Source of the DNA: Acanthochlamys bracteata
Lineage: Eukaryota > Streptophyta > Magnoliopsida > Pandanales > Velloziaceae
DNA length: 64,000 bases
Direction of reading: 5' to 3'
NCBI GenBank assembly: GCA_019914995.1
Contig: CM034144.1
Coordinates: 6,417,489 to 6,481,488, forward strand
Part shown: positions 36,301 through 48,671 of the stretch, piece after piece
Position numbering within the stretch: the first letter of the stretch is position 1
How the letters are laid out: every line of letters starts with the position of its first letter
Notes under the pieces: model-generated
The model's database searches: none
What the model saw: the letters and a program-made list of their open reading frames with translations, nothing else
Told to the model about the DNA's origin: nothing
Translations under genes and position numbers: made by a program

Positions 36301-36965
36301 ACCACCCTTAGCGACTACTATAGGGGCAGCACCTGCACAATGAAAAACCTTATTATTAGCAGCGATCATGTAGAACGAACCATAAATCCATTCCTTCGCC
36401 AAAAAAATCGAATTCCCTGTTATTATAAGCTACTAATTTCAGCAAAATGACAACATAACAACTAGATATCTTCAAAATCAGTCCACATTTAAAACAGAAA
36501 ACAGTTCTAGAAAACATCACAAACTCAAAAAAACATAAGACACGTATATAATGCAAGCTTAGAATCAATACAAGAACTACAGAATCACTTCTCCTAAAGA
36601 AGAAACTAACCAGAAGCTTCAGAACCCATGATCTGCTATCAGACGTGAAATTAATCTGAAGAAACTATGAAAATCAACTGTTCAGAACCACAGATCTCCA
36701 AACAAACCAAATATTCAAATGAAATAACAATCATAATGTTAATTTGAAATAATTCCAAGCAATCCAAGTACTTCACCAAAAAATCATTCTAATTACCCAA
36801 AAAAATAACCGAATGAACACAAGAAGAATTCAACAAAACAAGCTAACTACCAGTGAGTGTTTGCCAACTTGAAGAAGGAGTAGTAGTGCTGTTCGACTTC
36901 TGGGCATTAACTAAAACAAGACTAGAGAAAGAAAACAGCAGAAGAGCTGCAATTGATCTCTCCAT
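30327..36965 (-). CDS. GDPDL: GPI-anchored glycerophosphodiester phosphodiesterase-like protein (SHV3/SVL family)
   Basis: SHV3/SVL proteins sit at the outer plasma-membrane face and affect primary cell-wall organisation and root-hair growth. Nine exons splice in phase: 36965-36851, 36332-36039, 35076-34964, 34875-34374, 33356-33336, 33252-32971, 32392-32253, 31682-31193 and 30631-30327, giving 753 residues, the family's usual size. The order is a signal peptide (MERSIAALLLFSLSSLVLVNA), GDPD domain 1 (about 40-335, starting VVAKGGFSGLFPDSS), GDPD domain 2 (about 352-655, starting VVISHYGASGDYPGC), a Pro/Ser-rich linker and a hydrophobic tail (SLSSLVILLGCLFLF) typical of GPI addition. Domain 1 lacks the usual His at its HRG position; domain 2 keeps His. 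Exon 5 is a 21-base microexon. The leader has a (CAA)n run on the plus strand near 37010 and a GA/CT-rich tract near 37085. Confidence 0.95.
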
Positions 36966-37212
36966 TGCTGAGCTCCTTCTCCTCCACATTCTCTCCAGCA
37001 CCACCAACACAACAACAACAACAACAACAAATCTCCAAAGATCAACAGCAAATAAATAGAGAATTAAAAGAAGAATTGATTAGAAAGAAGAAGAGGAGGA
37101 GGAGGCTTTGGAAGGTTTAGGATTTGTTCTTCAAAAGTTTTGCAGCAAATAAAAAGAGAAGAAGAAAGAAAGGAAGGAGGTACCGCTGCTGTGCTTTGCA
37201 ATGGCAACCAAT

Positions 37213-37223
37213 GAATATAAATA
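37213..37223 (-). promoter_or_regulatory. Possible TATA box of the GDPD-like gene
   Basis: On the minus strand TTATTTATATTC lies about 250 bases upstream of the start codon, next to an ATTGG (inverted CCAAT) motif. Position and sequence are plausible but not decisive. Confidence 0.35.
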
Positions 37224-37229
37224 ACTCCG

Positions 37230-40200
37230 TCAGAGATTTCAATACACTTCACACACTTCGTTTCTACAACCACTTCACTATCAAATTTTTATTTTCAGGA
37301 AAACAAATTTCTTTTAAATTAATTACCAATATTAATAAGGATGTTGTAATTCTTCGTTTTTCTATGATCATAAATTAAGTCAGAGCTAATTCTCAGGTCT
37401 ACAATAATTAATTCATATCTTAACTTTTTTTTTGTTAACTCTTACAATAACTGTACTTCTATCGATGATTTGATAACACCCAAAACATAAATAAATAAAT
37501 AAATAAATTTTATTTTACTGTTTTGTGGTAAGTTAACCGCGGAGAACCAGAGCATAATCTGAACTAACTTGGTTGTGGTGCACAATAATACGACCTATGC
37601 TTCAAAACTTCATCAAATACCAACAAGCAAACACCACACACTAAAACAAGCCATTCAAAATAGCGAGTTATATTATATAGAAAATTTATATTGTTTATTT
37701 TATGTTTGGTGTATTATAGTTTCTATCTGATTTAGTTTTGTTATCATGTTAGCACGTCGTTGGCGGTTGACGAAAGACTTCAAACGACGTACACACTCGA
37801 TAGAATGTGAGTTTGCGTTTTTTTTCACGGTCAATTTTTTTATATTAAGAAATTATTTTTATTTACTTTTTATTATAAAAAATATATAAAATTATTTCAT
37901 CTTATTTTTTATAAAAAATACATCACTTTTAATAATATTATTTTTTTAAAATTATTTTTAATAACTCACGACGCACCCAAGCCATTATCCGTGTATTTGT
38001 AGATTTTTTCTTTTTTATTCTCCACATATAAAACAAGTTTTTCTAAAAAAAACAACTAAATTGACGCGTGAATGTTTAAAAGTATTTGTTGAAAAAAAAT
38101 TATAAAAAATAAACAATTTTATAAAAATATTAAAGAAATTAATTTTGAATTTAAAATATAATAGTAATGAAAAATGATATACTTTGTAACTATAAAACTT
38201 TTTTATATTTAAAATTTAAAAAAAATTATATAATTTTCTAAATTTATTAAAAATTTAAAATAAAAAATTTTAAATAATAAGAAAACAATAATCAACCCCG
38301 AATATCGCCCTATTTTGTTTCTTTCAACTCCAAAAAATAGCTTAGTTATTTAAAATGTTAATTTATTTATATTCAATTTGGACAAATTAGTTATGTTCTT
38401 TTTACACATAAAAATCACTTCTCTTCTACAAAATTCATTTCTAATTTATTTTTTATTAAAAAAATTATTTCAACTCATTCTTTAATAAAAAAACAAATCA
38501 ATTTAACAACACTTATTTTTAAAAACTTACTCCTAAAAAAATACGGTCCTTAAGTCAAGCTAGAAAAAGCTCGCACGCACAAACGCACGAAAGCGACCGG
38601 TTCGACATACGCGCTTTGGTTTCGCCTGGTCGGTCAATTGAACCGTATCATATAAGTTGAAATTATATAATAGTAACAAATATTAAAAAACAAATTATGA
38701 AAAACTTTGTAAAATTAGAAAATAATTAAAAAGGCATAGTCAAACACGGCACTTATGAATTAATAAACTAGTCAAACATTAATCAATTTATTAAATAAAA
38801 ATTAAACCCCTAACGAAACTTGATTATATATTAACTATTTGTCAATTTTGCATGAACAGACCCATTATTTAGTGCGTTTTTGCTGTAGTTACTTGCGCAA
38901 AAATGAGACTAAAATAAATTTAAAAAATAAATTCTTAAAAAAGTGAGATATTATGAATTAAAATATATGAAAATAATTTTAACATAAACACAAAAAAGGT
39001 GTATACAATTTATATTTTAGTAAAACAGCTTATCATGGGTAAACCATAAATAATAATTTTTTTCTAAAATAAGATTTTTTATCTAAAATAATAATAATAT
39101 TATTTTACGATAAAAATTATTTTATAATTATAAATTTTAAAAAATTAAATACAAATAAGGAATTGGATAAAATGAAGTTAAAAATACTTTAAACATCATA
39201 ATAGTATGAAAATAATCTACTCTTATAAATGTAAGACCGTTTTGTTGCATGTCAAATAACTAAAAGAGAATTACGCTGGTCGGAAATGCAATAATTATTT
39301 ATGGAGGTTTCCTTTGCAAACGTAGTACACGAATATTTAATTGGATTTCATTACTGGCTTCCAGTCCAAACCAAGCTGTCAACTCACATGGGGATTTAAC
39401 AAAAACTCGAACTTGGTAGGGCCCAGTATTGCTAAATCAACAAGACCTGTATGGGCCCCACCTGTTGGAAAGTTGGGCCGCACTTGAAGCCGTGCTGACT
39501 GCTGACTGCGGATATTTCTCAATCATTTTGTTTTTATAATTGAAAAAGATTTTGTTTTGAAAAACAAATTTTTAATTATTATTGAATTAATACAAAACTA
39601 TTTTTAAATAAATAATATCATAAATATTATTCAATACTCTCTATAATTACTATTGATAAGTTCAACTATGATATCATTAATTAATGCTAAAAAGGTGTAA
39701 TCTATTTTAACCAACTTTGCTTTGAAAAATTCGTAAGCGCGTAAACAATAATAAATCAGTTTTTCCAATTTTATTTTCTCGCAATAATAAATAAAAGAAA
39801 CGCAAGAAAAAATGTTTATTAACGTTTTCATTCATCTAGTTTATGAACAATTGGGCCGGGCCGGGCCTATAAACAACATGCGTAATCTAAGATATCGACT
39901 TTATTATTATTATTAAACCTTAAACAAAAAAAATTATCACTAGTTAATTTAAGTAAACCAGCAAGACATTGATCACTCTTGGATTTCCAAACTCATAGAA
40001 TATGAATGATTGATTTTAAGGGAGGATCGGCAATATTTGAGAGTACTTATTAAAAAAAAAATTATATTTTAAAATAATTTAAAATAAATTATATTTTTTT
40101 ATTTTATAAAAATAATAAAAATAATTAATAAAAAAATTTTACGATGTTATATTTTTCTGCATTTTTAAATTTTTTAAAAAATTATATAAAATATTTTAAA

Positions 40201-41137
40201 AACTTTATGAAAAAATATGAAATAAAAAATTTGAAAAAACAGTTCCACGAAACATTAACGTGATTGCATATACATCAGAGGAATGTAGTGGGAGAGGTGC
40301 AATTGCATGATATAATAATGCGTAGCATGTTGTTTTGCAAGTATACATTGTGGTGTTTAATATTATATTATGCCTTATCAAAGTTATGAAAATATACATC
40401 CAAAAAGAAAATATTGTACACAATTAGAGGGTATTTTTCAATGCTATGAACAAAAAATTTTAAAATAAAAAATATTTTTATCTTATTTTATAAATTTTTA
40501 AATAAGTTCTACAAAATATCATAAAAAAATTATTGAGAAATGTAAATTAAAAAGTTGATAATTTTTCTGAAAGATTATCTATAGAGTCTCTTAAACTTAT
40601 TAGACTCAATAGATTACTGGGCTGGGTTGGGCCTATTAACGATATGCCCAAACCAGCTGCACGAAGTTGCTCAGTTTCAAGTTCCGATTCTCAGAAGACA
40701 TTCATAAATACTTATAACAAACATTTCTTTAAACAAAAACTATTTAAAAATTTTTACAAAAACAAGTTTAACTTTTTATATGAAATAATTATACATAAAA
40801 ATTTTAAGACATACAATTTTTACGTTTAAATTTTTTTAAAATTATTATAAAATAATATAAAAATTTTATTAAAAATATTTGATAAGCTAAGCCAAATATC
40901 TTTAAAATATTAAAGCATATACATACGTCAAGTATACTCATTCATTGCCTTACATATAGAATGATTAGAATACCTATCATTTAAAAAACTTAACTGTAAA
41001 AAAGAATAAGATTTTTTTTTCTCAACGAGGAAAACCATGGTAGCCTTGGCTCAAGGCAATCAATCCTCATCCAACAACGAGGATCAAGACCGATGGGTTT
41101 TCAACACAGCTTCAAAGTCGTTCAATTAAGCATTTAA
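37230..41137. other. Long AT-rich spacer
   Basis: No gene is supported. It contains many decayed MITE-like tracts (for example 38030-38290, 38400-38540, 40040-40240, 40440-40590), an (AAAT)n run near 37490, and isolated GGGCCGGGCC and GGGCTGGGTT motifs at 39853 and 40620 that resemble ends of GC-tipped MITEs or site-II elements. Confidence 0.45.
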
Positions 41138-41370
41138 GCGAGCGTTTGGGAAAACGTTTTCCAAAAATTTCATTTTATTTTTACATTTTACGTTTATAAT
41201 ATATTTTTTATAAATATTTAAAAAAATTATTTAAAAAATACAAAAAATTCTATACAGTAAAAAACTTTATTACTTATTTTTATTATTGTTAAAAAAATAA
41301 AATTCATTTAAAAAAAAGTAAAATATTCTCTATTTTAAAAAAAGATTATTTTAAAAGCAATCCTGCGAGC
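41138..41370. mobile_element. Tourist-like MITE, decayed copy
   Basis: The left end GCGAGCGTTTGGGAAAACG follows TAA (41135-41137). The interior matches the 20041 family, and the right end GCAATCCTGCGAGC is degraded without a clear target repeat. Confidence 0.55.
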
Positions 41371-42940
41371 TTCGAAGACTTTGTTAAAAGTTAGATCAAT
41401 GAAATGGGTGTTTGATAGTGCTCATAAAAAAAAAAATTAACAGTATATTTCAAAAGATAAATTTTCTTTAGCAAATACTCTCTTTCTATAGCAATTCAAA
41501 TATTCAAATCTGCATAAGAGACAATGCAAGAACATAAGATATGAAACATATACTAAGATTCATTGCAACTATCTATAATATTGTTAAAATAAGAGTGCAA
41601 TGTATAACAGCCAAACTGTAGGTGATGAATAATAATTTACCTGGCTTGATATTGTGACATAAACACAAGCATGTTTTCAAGGAGAAGACCTGTGCAAATA
41701 AACAACTCACAAAATGTGACCTATATGTTTGATAATTTCAGCAGTAATTTTTGCAATATAACAGCCTCCTTCTAAATTCACCTTTGTCATTCAGTTTTCC
41801 TTTTAATCAACCTTTAGTAAGCAAAGTTATCTGAAGACTAATGCTACTGAAAAGGATTTGTCATCATCTATCAACATTCTCTTACAACCACCCAGGAGTA
41901 AGCTACAAATGCCCATACATATAAAGATTGCTGGACACAACATACAATCAACTAAAACACTAACCAACTGAGTTTCTCATTATGTATCTGTTATGAGTTA
42001 GAACTGCCACTGCACATCTGCATCCAAAAAAAGAAGAATTACACACTATCTAAAGTACAGTGACAACTACTTGATGGAAGAAAAAAAAAATGATTCCATA
42101 GAGATAGCTGCTCCAAGAAAGCACTTCTGCAGAGGTTTGATAAATGTACAAACTATCGAAAACTATATTGTCAATAGGATTATAACCATATCAATTAAAC
42201 TAATTTCTTGTTAAATTCATGTCACATTTATTGTCGTACATGCTACTTCAAGAATGGTTAGAAGTAAATTTGTAGGTCACCTCTAAAGAAAAAGCCAATA
42301 TTTACTTTCATGAATGTTCGAGAGCTATGTTTGACTAGGTAAATTTGCTTTTATGATTGATAAGATACGTGTTGGCCAAGTATTACGGTAGGTTATAAGC
42401 CATGTCGGCGGATGCCAGTCACATGTATAGTTTGGCTACATGACATTAGTGTTTTGTAAAGAGCATATTGTCTAAGCATCTTTAAGCAACCTATATCAGG
42501 TCATTACCATGTAGCATCCCAGCTTGGATCGTGTCTTTTGCATTCCTATGTTGAAAAAGACAATGACGTCAACTAACAAAGACATTAACTTCTCCAAATG
42601 CTAAAGTAATAGATCTCATCTGCTAGCCAAAAGAAGTCAAACACTACACATTCTGCATAGTGAATGACTTGGAGGTTGAATGTAGAGTGTCATATCATCA
42701 CTAAAACAACCATGCTATGGTAAACTTCAAAATTTCTGCCAAGTCTATCAAATGTATCTAAGAACAAAATTGTTATTGTAGGAAATCTCTTATCAGAAAA
42801 GCTACTACACGTTATCGCACGTGATAGCCCTCATTGGATATGTATCTCAAGAAAATTAGAACAACGATAGATGTTGCAAAGCTTATTAGAATGGCGAAAA
42901 CAATTAATAGTACCTGCCTAAAAAGTTAAGAAACTCATTG
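41371..42940. other. Region downstream of the SWIB gene
   Basis: No coding exon is recognised on either strand. Base composition is less extreme than in the flanking spacers. It may hold the 3' untranslated region or undetected terminal exons of the SWIB-domain gene. Confidence 0.4.
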
Positions 42941-45900
42941 TCAGGACTCTTTGGAAAAGTGGTGTGCCAACAAGTCCGATAATCCTAAAGTAGAGAAGCT
43001 TTCGCAGCCAAAAAGTTCTTGGAGCTTGGAGTCACACAATATCACCATCGAATTCATGGGATCCTACAGCAAGTTTTAGAATATAGAGCAAATTTAAAAT
43101 CGCATAAGGCACACAACAAAGAATGTAGGAAACAAATGAAAGCACATCACACCCTCTACCTCGCATGCTTCATATGATGAAATATTGATTAGCTTTAACT
43201 TTGCATAAGTACTTACGAATTGATGATCCAATAACTTAGTGGCATTAATAGCAAGATTGTATCCATATTCTGCATGTTCCTGTTGCTAAAAAAGATGAAG
43301 TAACTTTCAGATAAAGCACGCTATGAAACTATAACCATCTTATGTCATGAAAGGCCTAGAAAGCATAACCTAAACACCCAAATTTTGTTGAAAATAATAA
43401 TGTCTTATTTTAAGATGATTACAGTGGCAGAGTTACCATCTAATGGAAGTATTACGGGAGTTTAAATCCAAGCTTCAGACACTCCTATAATTGCAGACCA
43501 GAAAGAAAGCAATGTAATTATATCCTTTAGTCTAAAGGAGGTAATAAATTCTAACGCAGAGGCAGCACCAAGGAGATGCAGAGACTTCATAAAGGAAAAA
43601 AGTGGAAATAGGCATGCAAATGTCACTACTGATGCGCACTAGGCGTGCATGATAACCAGGATTTGCTGGTTACCATGATTCCACACAAATTATCTTGAAA
43701 ACACAACGACAAGGGGCACCAATCAACATATATGACAACCTACCGTGAAGATGAGATAACAGGATTGGCAACATTTTACAAGGTTAACTCAAAGTAATAC
43801 AAACACACCCTACATACATAAGAGCAGATAAACTAACCTCTAAGTGGTTATCTTTTATGTACAGCCACATGCGCCTCAAGACCTCTGTCTGAAGCATTTC
43901 CTTCTCATCAGTTCCAAAAAAATGTGTTAATGCCTCGGACATGACCATGGGACATTCACCCAAAGCACTTTCTGATTCAGGTACAGGTTCGGGTTTAGAT
44001 TCTGGTGCAGATTCAGGTTGTGGTTCAGGTACAGGTTCAGGTACAACTTCTTCAGCAGACTTTAGTCTTTTGGTGTCAGGAGCTGGATCTCCTACTTAAA
44101 AAGAAACAAATATTAATGTCATCCTATTACAAAAACTACAATACAAAAGTCGATAGTTAATATCACCGCTTACTAGTTTGGTCAAGAGGTAAAATGTGCT
44201 TAGCTAAGAGCTTATTCATCTTGAACATGTCAGTACAATCAGTCTCGAAAACCAATCGCAATTGGTCATTGCAAATGATCTTTCTCTTGTTGTTAGGATC
44301 TTGGAGATTATTCTTCCGAATATAAGCCCATAACTGTTTCACTATCTGAAGTGGGGTATCACAATTTCAATATATAAGCTAAATGGACAATACAATGATA
44401 TTTTTCTTTTAGGTTTCTGAAAAAGTTTCCTATTTCCCACATTTACCTGGGTTCTTGCCATGGTCGGCTCACCAACAATAGCTTGCAATTCAGGTGAAAC
44501 ACCACAAATCTTGTTCAAACCCCCTGGACCACCTCTCCTTTTGACAGCAACAGTGCTAAAAAACAGAAGGATGAATTCTGAGATTATTCTTCCAATAATG
44601 ACGCAGGAATTAGTTTTGTAAATAAAGTACAAAAGTTTAAAAAAGAAAAGAAAAGAAGATAGTCGTACAATTTACAAATAAATGGTTAGTCAAACTAAAT
44701 GAATGGCTTTTTCTCATTTCACATAAGTGTGCTGAAGCAAAGGCCCCAACGCGGATCATTCCACTCTTGTGCACCATCAAAAATCATTGTTCTTTATAAC
44801 GCAAGGACTGAAAGTCAAAAGTAAAGCAAGCAGCAGTAACAGCAAGTGATCCCAACTACAAAGCTAAAACGAACAAACCTGTACTTAAATACTGCATGCA
44901 CAGCTACAAGCACGTCATGGCCAGCTACAAAGCATATTTATTTCACAAAATCACTCCTAAGGGACATTTAAAAGAAAGAAAAAATTTGCAAAGCCTGACT
45001 TCAAGGGTCATGCGGGCAATTATGTTCTACTAAAGAATTTTTTTATGACTACAGCAAAAAGAAAGGATTCATGATAACAAACCTTTACATTCAAAGTGTT
45101 ACCCTTCCACTAAAGGAAATAATGACACAATCTTTCTAAAGGTTGTCCCTACTCCCTAGTAAATAGTTGTACAATATCTAAAAGAAGAGAGTGGTGTTAG
45201 TTATTTCATAATGTCTGTTACAGGTAGAGTTACTACAATCGTTACGAATCCGAAATAAAATGCATGTTATTTGAGCTCGTAGCTACAAGTTGGCCCAAAA
45301 CCAAACTCATTAATGTTAAACTACAATGTCTAATACTTTCAAGAATCAAGAAAATTACACTGCAATAACAACAAGGCTAACAAAATTCACTCAAAAAACT
45401 AGCAAAAGTTAATCATATTCATCAAACCACAATCTTCACGAGTCAACGCAGTTTATATCTAAAGCAAATCAACTTGAAACAAAAGTAGAAAGTGATAGTC
45501 AAAGTACAGTAATTGTAGGTCCAAACGTGTGATAACTTTAATATCAAGAAATTTAGGTATGCCTAACATTCTAACAATAATTCTAGTTTGGAATCACACA
45601 AACCTCTGCTTCGGCGGAGCAGCGGCAGGTCTCACAATCTGCCTCTGCGGCAGCAGTGGCTGCTGCTGATGCTGACGTGGCGGTGGTGCTGCAACAGTGA
45701 CCCCACCAGGGTGTCCTACAATTGGCCTCACCAACTGATGGTGGTGCTGCTGCTGATGCATAAACTGCTGTTGCTGGAACTGGATAGCTCCCATCATACC
45801 CGCAGGGTACCCGAACGCGATCTCATGCTGTCGAGGGAGCTGTGCGAACGCCGACGGATGATGATGGTGAGGGGCAAATTGGTCAATTTGATGAGAAACT

Positions 45901-46178
45901 GCTTGTTGTTGCTGCTGCTGCTGCTGTTGAGGGGTAAATTGGTCAAATTGCGGGTGAAGGAGAAGATCGATCTGGTTCTGAATGAAAGCAGCTTTGTGAG
46001 ATAGATCCAGACCAAGCTTAGCTTCGAGTTGCTGGAGAACACCGGAGACAGTAGCAGCGGTAGCGGCGGCACGTGCAACACCTGGCGGGGTAGGTGGGTG
46101 CTGTGGCAGCGCCGATGATGGTTGCTGATGACGTAAGAGTGATTCAACGCAGCTTGCTAGCTCCTGGTCTGTCACCAT
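42941..46178 (-). CDS. DEK_C and double SWIB/MDM2 domain protein (UAF30-like)
   Basis: SWIB/MDM2 domains occur in SWI/SNF complexes and in the yeast RNA polymerase I factor UAF30; the plant versions are nuclear or organellar chromatin proteins. Exons 46178-45604, 44555-44447, 44345-44174, 44091-43838 and 43063-42941 give 410 residues. Residues 1-60 (MVTDQELASCVESLLRHQQ) fit a DEK C-terminal-type domain. Residues 60-190 are low-complexity Gln/His/Pro, including a nine-Gln run encoded near 45900-45930. The first SWIB domain spans about 197-284 (KRRGGPGGLNKICGVSPELQ, QLWAYIRKNNLQDPNNKRK, MNKLLAKHILPL). An acidic Pro-Glu-Ser linker follows, then a second, more divergent SWIB domain (about 315-408: RRMWLYIKDNHLEDP, ILCDSKLQELFGCESF). 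A 69-base in-frame candidate cassette exon lies at 43285-43217. The gene begins with a long exon, and the divergent NHX gene is 2.5 kb away. Confidence 0.92.
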
Positions 46179-46199
46179 TGCGAGCTCGCGCGCGGTTTA

Positions 46200-47718
46200 C
46201 GCAAAAGAACAAAAAAATTTTAAATTGAAATTTGAAAATTTTTTTCTCTCACAGAAATTTTTTTGCGCTGTTTCTGTTTGTGCGACTATAGAGATGAATG
46301 ACATAAATAGGTTCTAACTTTGAACGTAATTGCTATAGATTAATTAGTTGCGTGTTTCAAATATTTATAATTAAATTTTATAAAATTAAAAATTAAAAAT
46401 AAAATTTTTTAAAAATAAAATAAAAATAAAATTTAATATTTATATTTTAATAAATTTTAAAAGTGTGTCAAAAATTAAAAAATATAATTATATTAAAATA
46501 TATATAAATAAAAAAAATTAGAATTAAATTTTTGTATGTAAAAATAAAATTCTAAAATTTTTTTTTAATTAAAATATATGAATTATTAAAAATTTAAAAT
46601 TCGACGAAAAAAAAACGAAAATTTGAAACACATAAGACGAAGTTGGGTACGGAAAATAGAGAGAATTACGGAAAGAGTAAAGCTGTTGGATATATAAATA
46701 ATTTATATGTTGAGGGTGGTATTGGGTTTGTTGAGAAGGGTGAGGAGTTGGCTGTGGACGAAAATGGGCATATGGCGGCAAGAACACTAGACCGAATCAT
46801 GACGAAAGAAAATAGTTCGTAATGGGCTTTAAGCGCGCAATTAATATAATGGGCTTTTCAAGCCTACTTTTGAGAAATGTATGGCCATTTCTTTTATTAA
46901 TCAACTTTGAAACTAACAATCCTTTCCGTTTTATATTTGATTTATATTGATGGCATAATTTATTGCCGCCAAATTCTAATTTGGTGGTTCAGATTTAAGT
47001 TTGGTATTTTATATTTTAGTGATTATTTTAAATTGTATTATTATTCAGCACAAAATTTTATTTTTATCAAATTTTTATTTTAAACTTTATTTTATATATT
47101 TTAATTATTATTTAACTTTTAATATATTCTAATTCTTGTCAAAATTTATTTTTATAAAACTCATTTTCGAATTATTATATGATTGAAACTCGTTTAATAT
47201 GTTTACTATTACTGAACTCTATATTTTTTTTCAGATTTTAAATTCAAACTATTTTATATATTTTAATTATATTTTGAACTCTATTTTTATTTCCAAATCA
47301 AACTTTATTTCATTAAAACTTTATTTTAAATTTTCTTTTATATATTTTAATTATTATTTTGAATTTTAATTCAGTCTATTTCAATTTTACTAAATCTTGT
47401 TTTAACGAAATTCATTTTCACTTAATTAATACTCGCTTAGTGTTTCACCTTCTCTAGTTATAAAGTCCTTATACTCATGAGCAAAAGTCTTCCGGTTTTT
47501 CACATACATAAAAAATTTTATTATGCCCTTTTTCTGATTAAGCAACTCTAAACCTTCACCAAAGATCCAAACCACCTTCTCTTCTAACTATAATGAACCA
47601 TATTCTTTAGTCCCAAATCCTTCATTTCTTTTTAAACTTGTTTCTTTGTTATGGATAATATTACGAGTCAAACCAATAACAGATACGTTTGACACGTTAG
47701 AAAAACAATGTGTATTAA
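46200..47718. other. Upstream spacer of the SWIB gene
   Basis: No gene is seen. From 46380 to 46640 it is almost pure A/T. Between 47040 and 47400 a unit resembling TTTATATATTTTAATTATTA recurs near 47090, 47255 and 47335, suggesting old local duplication. Confidence 0.45.
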
Positions 47719-48013
47719 GGACGTGTTTCAAACGTCCGTAATTTTATTTTTTTAAACAAAATTTTGAGTTCCAAATTATTCATATGTTTTAATTACACAA
47801 GAAATTTAGAACTTTACTTTCACATGTGAAACTCTAGTTTCAACTTTCTTATTTACATATTTTTCAATACAACTATATTTTTTAATTTTCAATACACTTC
47901 TAAAATCTATTGAAATAAAAATACTAAACTTTACTTCCACTTTATTTTTAAGAAACTCTATTTTTTATTTTTCACTTTTATAAAACTCAGTTACGAACAT
48001 TTAAAACACGCAC
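47719..48013. mobile_element. TAA-flanked MITE, second family (295 bp)
   Basis: The ends GGACGTGTTTCAAACGTCCG and inverted ACGAACATTTAAAACACGCAC lie between TAA duplications (47716-47718 and 48014-48016). Its full length aligns with 59010-59305, for example GAGTTCC then ATATGTTTTAATTACACAA. Confidence 0.85.
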
Positions 48014-48671
48014 TAAGAAAGAGACTGTATAACCAATTTACAAGCTAAGAGGCTTTAGTTTGCAAAATAAATCATGCCTTAATTTTGCTAATACACATAT
48101 AGTAGCTCTACTTTGATAAAGAACATTACGTGGGTCTCCCAGGAGTGGGCTAGATATAACACGTAGCAAGTTCAGAGGAATCGGTTTTGTGGTCCCACCA
48201 TACGTGTTATGTTCGCCTGATGGAAACAACGAGAATGTCTTATAACTACTTCCCGCCAAATGCCTTCTGCGTTCTTTTGGTTCTTTTTGTTTCCATTTCA
48301 TTTCACACGAGAAAATCTTGTTGCTCTCAAACTGTTCGACAAATAGTTTCAGAAGATATCGATCGAATTGTTAGATGAAAATTGTTATGAATTTTTAATT
48401 CCGAATTCAATAGAGTTCTTTGTTCTGTGAAGAAAGTTGTGTTACTGCTCCAAGCTAACTAACTATCTAGCTCTGTTTCGGTCCTGAATCATTGATCTCA
48501 AACTGTTCGATAGATTGTTTCTGAGATCTCTTTTAGTGGTTTCAATAGAAAATTTCAAGATATTCTTCTGGGCGCTCGACGAATTCTGCTCTCAGTTATT
48601 GCAATTGTGTTGTTCGAAGAAATAGTTCTGAGATCCTTCTGTTGTGAATCCAACCGAGATTTGGTTGGGAT
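48014..48671 (+). other. Promoter and leader of the NHX gene
   Basis: No coding sequence is defended here. The stretch from about 48300 is likely the 5' leader; it has short upstream frames. No clear TATA box was picked. Confidence 0.4.

Noticed and set aside
45588-46004. Plus-strand 138-residue Leu/Arg-rich frame
   Set aside because: It is a mirror of the CAG-rich first exon of the SWIB gene. Low-complexity repeats keep several frames open by chance.
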